DNA of 64,000 nt from Hyaloscypha bicolor E. Taxonomy: Eukaryota; Ascomycota; Leotiomycetes; Helotiales; Hyaloscyphaceae. Location: NCBI RefSeq assembly GCF_002865645.1, contig NW_020194585.1:186001-250000 (forward strand), written 5' to 3'. Of the stretch, positions 61,902-64,000 are shown in pieces (positions within the stretch are counted from its first letter, which is position 1; every line of letters begins with the position of its first letter). Made by a program: the position numbers and the translations under genes. The notes beneath the pieces were generated by a model. That model had not been told where the DNA came from and did no database searches. It worked only from the letters and a program-made list of their open reading frames with translations.

Positions 61902-63217
61902 CTATCTTCCGATCGGAATACCGTCCTTCGTAGGTAGGGGACCAACATTATCATTCGCCTTGTCAACCACCTTATCCTTGTCCTCCAATTCCTCAATACT
62001 CGTCTCCGTATTTAAAAGGCTACTCTCCTTAACCGGACTTCCACTCTGTGAACCACTAGCAACTCCCGGCTGAACATTGCTATTGCCACTACCGCCCTGG
62101 CTTGCGCTGCCTATGCCGGGGGAAGAGAGATGTGGGATGTTCCCTGGGAGAGGATGCTGGGAGCCAACGCTTCCGGTATCGACCGAACTGGCTTTTCCGG
62201 CTTTGGAGAGACCGTAGTCACCGCAGTCGAAGTATTTGCACTCTTTGAGGTGCTCGGCTAGGTGGTCGGATTTGGAAGGGAGCTTGCCGTAGAGGCGGGA
62301 GAGTCGTTGCTCGTCGGGGGAGAGGGACTGCATGCTGCGCTGGAGCCAGTGGTTGCTCATTCGCCCACATGGTCAGTGGGGAGCTCTGCGCCATGGGGTT
62401 TTGCATTTTGAGGAGCTGCACGTGCCAGATCTTGGGGAGGTGCGCTTCGGCTTCTGTGGGCCCGGAGAAAGAAGTAAAAGAAGGCGAATACAAGGGCGCC
62501 ACCCACTACAGCAGCTGCGATTGCGATTCCGGCGATGGCCCCGGCCGAAATATGAGACGTTTGAGCAGGCTTCAGTGTTGGAGTCGGTGTTGAAGTTGAT
62601 GTTGAAGGTGAGGTTAATGAGAAGGTATCAGGGAAGGTAAACGTATTACTACCGACCACGCTAATGGCTTCGCACAGTGCCATCGTCAGGCTAGAGTAAG
62701 CGGCAAAAATGTAGGTGTTGCAGATTGGGGAGGCGGGATCGGAACTATGGCGGATTAATCTCACATGTCCATCTGACGAAGCTGATTTCTTACCACGTAA
62801 TGGCATTGGGATTCGAAGCTGTGCTAGTCCCGCTGGAGAGCGAGGCATGGGGAATGCAGGTAGTCATAGGAAAGCAAATCTGGCTCCTGGTTGTTTGGAA
62901 CATTAAGAATTGTAAACTTGAGGTCGCTGTGCTTGGAAAGCTCACCTCGGACAGCAAGTCGCCCAAATCCCAAGACGCTGAGTGCAATAGTACCCGTCCG
63001 GGAACTGTACCAATGAGCACACTGCTTCGTTACATAGGCTGAGGTCGAGAGTAATCGCTTCCCTTTTGAGTGCTTGATGAATATCCTCCAGAAATGGTGC
63101 AGCTGTGATGGTTGGTCGTATACTCAACCTGTCTTCACTACTGGTATTACAGACCAGGAGACCGAAAATAAGCCAGCAAAAGAACCACGCCTGGTAATCT
63201 TTGAAAGACGAGTCCAT
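61902..63217 (-). CDS. Secreted Cys-rich ectodomain, single-pass membrane protein; one frameshift
   Basis: Three exons on the minus strand: 62946-63217, 62794-62886 and 61902-62744. Intron 1 (62887-62945, 59 bp) is GTGAGC...CAG, intron 2 (62745-62793, 49 bp) GTAAGA...TAG; both joins keep one frame. The predicted product of about 402 residues has an N-terminal hydrophobic segment (11-24, signal peptide), a Cys-rich ectodomain (Cys62, 67, 78, 88, 89 and more in exons 2-3), a Ser/Thr/Pro stalk (about 166-186), a transmembrane helix (about 189-215, SAGAIAGIAIAAAVVGGALV), and a basic then polar tail. The frame breaks at 62357-62360: a TGA follows HVGE while the tail continues in another frame from MSNHWLQ. 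One missing base there restores the whole. It may be a wall- or surface-associated receptor-like protein; the function is unknown. Without the frameshift the protein would end 18 residues or so beyond the juxtamembrane part. Confidence 0.7.
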
Positions 63218-64000
63218 AATTATTCTCGTGAGTGTTAAGTATAGTTAGACAAAGCTCTCAAGATGCTTTGAAAATATCAGCATTCCAGAGATGAAATTTT
63301 CGTAAAGAATGAGATAGTAGGATTATGTATAGCAGAGTAGAGGACGACTTACTGGGGAGCAACTCTGAGGTGTGTTCAGCCCGCCTTGTGGGTTGGACAA
63401 AGAGGAGGGGTGCTATACGTGGATATGAAGCAAGGATCCCCTATAGGTCGACATCCCGCCTATCACGATTTTTGGGTGACGTTAGCTGAGTCGTTTCTGA
63501 AATCTGCGATTTGGCGTATTGGATCACATGGCCTCCAGCTGATTCTCAAGGAGTTTGCCGTCGCACATGCACGAAAGATTTCACATGTGCGAAGATTTCC
63601 TCTCGTTGATTCATCATGCCTGCCACATACTCTGATCCACAGCGCCTGATTGTCGATGATATAATGCTGGCTTGTCTCATAGCCTTGCCTCGGTAGAAAA
63701 CCAATTCATAAGGTCTCGGCCTTTGATGTGACGCCTAGTGAATACCATAAATCATGCCACTTCAGTGCTTCACCACCAGGGAGTCCGTAGAAAGCTGGAG
63801 ATGTCTATTTGAAACAGCCGTTGTTACGAGCGCCAATTACTTCACGATGTTTCGTGGGGCGATTCGAATCCCACAATTCCCAATTATGACCTTAGGCTCC
63901 TTCGAGACCCCATCAACAAATCACCTTTCCCTATGGATTGTCAGGGTTGCTGGAATTTCCCGATCCTGCATGGACACTTAGTCGTCACGCGTAGGGAGGA
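63218..64000. other. Upstream region of the membrane-protein gene, no further gene
   Basis: Normal composition. Two short plus-strand frames (63386-63649, 63754-63981) show no domain, signal or intron support. An ACATG-type inverted word pair occurs near 63566-63590. No TATA box is obvious just upstream of 63217. Confidence 0.45.

Noticed and set aside
62218..62640. Several overlapping frames on both strands at 62.2-62.9 kb
   Set aside because: They are shadows of the three-exon minus-strand gene, which alone has signal peptide, splice sites, transmembrane helix and consistent frame.
63838..63880. T-arm-like GTGGG...TTCGAAT...CCCAC suggesting a tRNA
   Set aside because: The loop has four bases too many and no anticodon or acceptor arms pair around it.

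Overview
The window looks like a piece of a filamentous ascomycete chromosome (Pezizomycotina; a Eurotiales-like fungus is my guess, not shown). The evidence is 46-59 bp GT-AG introns, a broken fungal family CE1 acetylxylan esterase, a Cys-rich membrane protein, copia and chromodomain-gypsy retrotransposons, and heavy C-to-T and G-to-A decay of repeats on both strands, as left by repeat-induced point mutation (RIP).

Layout. (1) About 1-5 kb, normal base composition: the 3' LTR of a retrotransposon with its polypurine tract, a TA-flanked inverted-repeat element, a cluster of short palindromes, an esterase pseudogene, one intact zinc-type alcohol dehydrogenase gene (2745-3713, minus), and a second TA-flanked element. 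(2) About 5.1-60.9 kb: a very AT-rich block with no intact gene, made of decayed transposons. (3) About 60.9-64 kb, normal composition: a TPR-protein fragment and a three-exon membrane-protein gene (61902-63217, minus) that needs one frameshift.

The AT-rich block can be partly taken apart because target-site duplications and LTR lengths survive. Copia element C (8150-15441, LTRs 171 bp, duplication GTTAT) carries an inverted solo LTR of family A (duplication TTAAT). Chromodomain-gypsy element B (16406-29798, LTRs 247 bp, duplication GCTTT) is interrupted by a complete chromodomain-gypsy element A (22464-29456, LTRs 303 bp, duplication AAAAG) and by a roughly 308-bp insertion of family G. A solo LTR (31806-32101) is the decayed twin of the little-damaged LTR at 37-332: same 296-bp length, almost all differences GC to AT. 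Gypsy-like remnant E fills about 33.5-39.5 kb. Copia-like family D makes a tandem and inverted array from 39.56 to 57.7 kb, including a palindrome with arms of about 4 kb. A few islands of normal composition survive inside (30.2 kb, 32.9-33.45 kb, 34.5-35.5 kb).

Only two cellular genes appear potentially expressed, the dehydrogenase and, if its frameshift is an artefact, the membrane protein. I see no biosynthetic cluster, CRISPR, rRNA or tRNA. Domain and homology calls rest on reading by eye.
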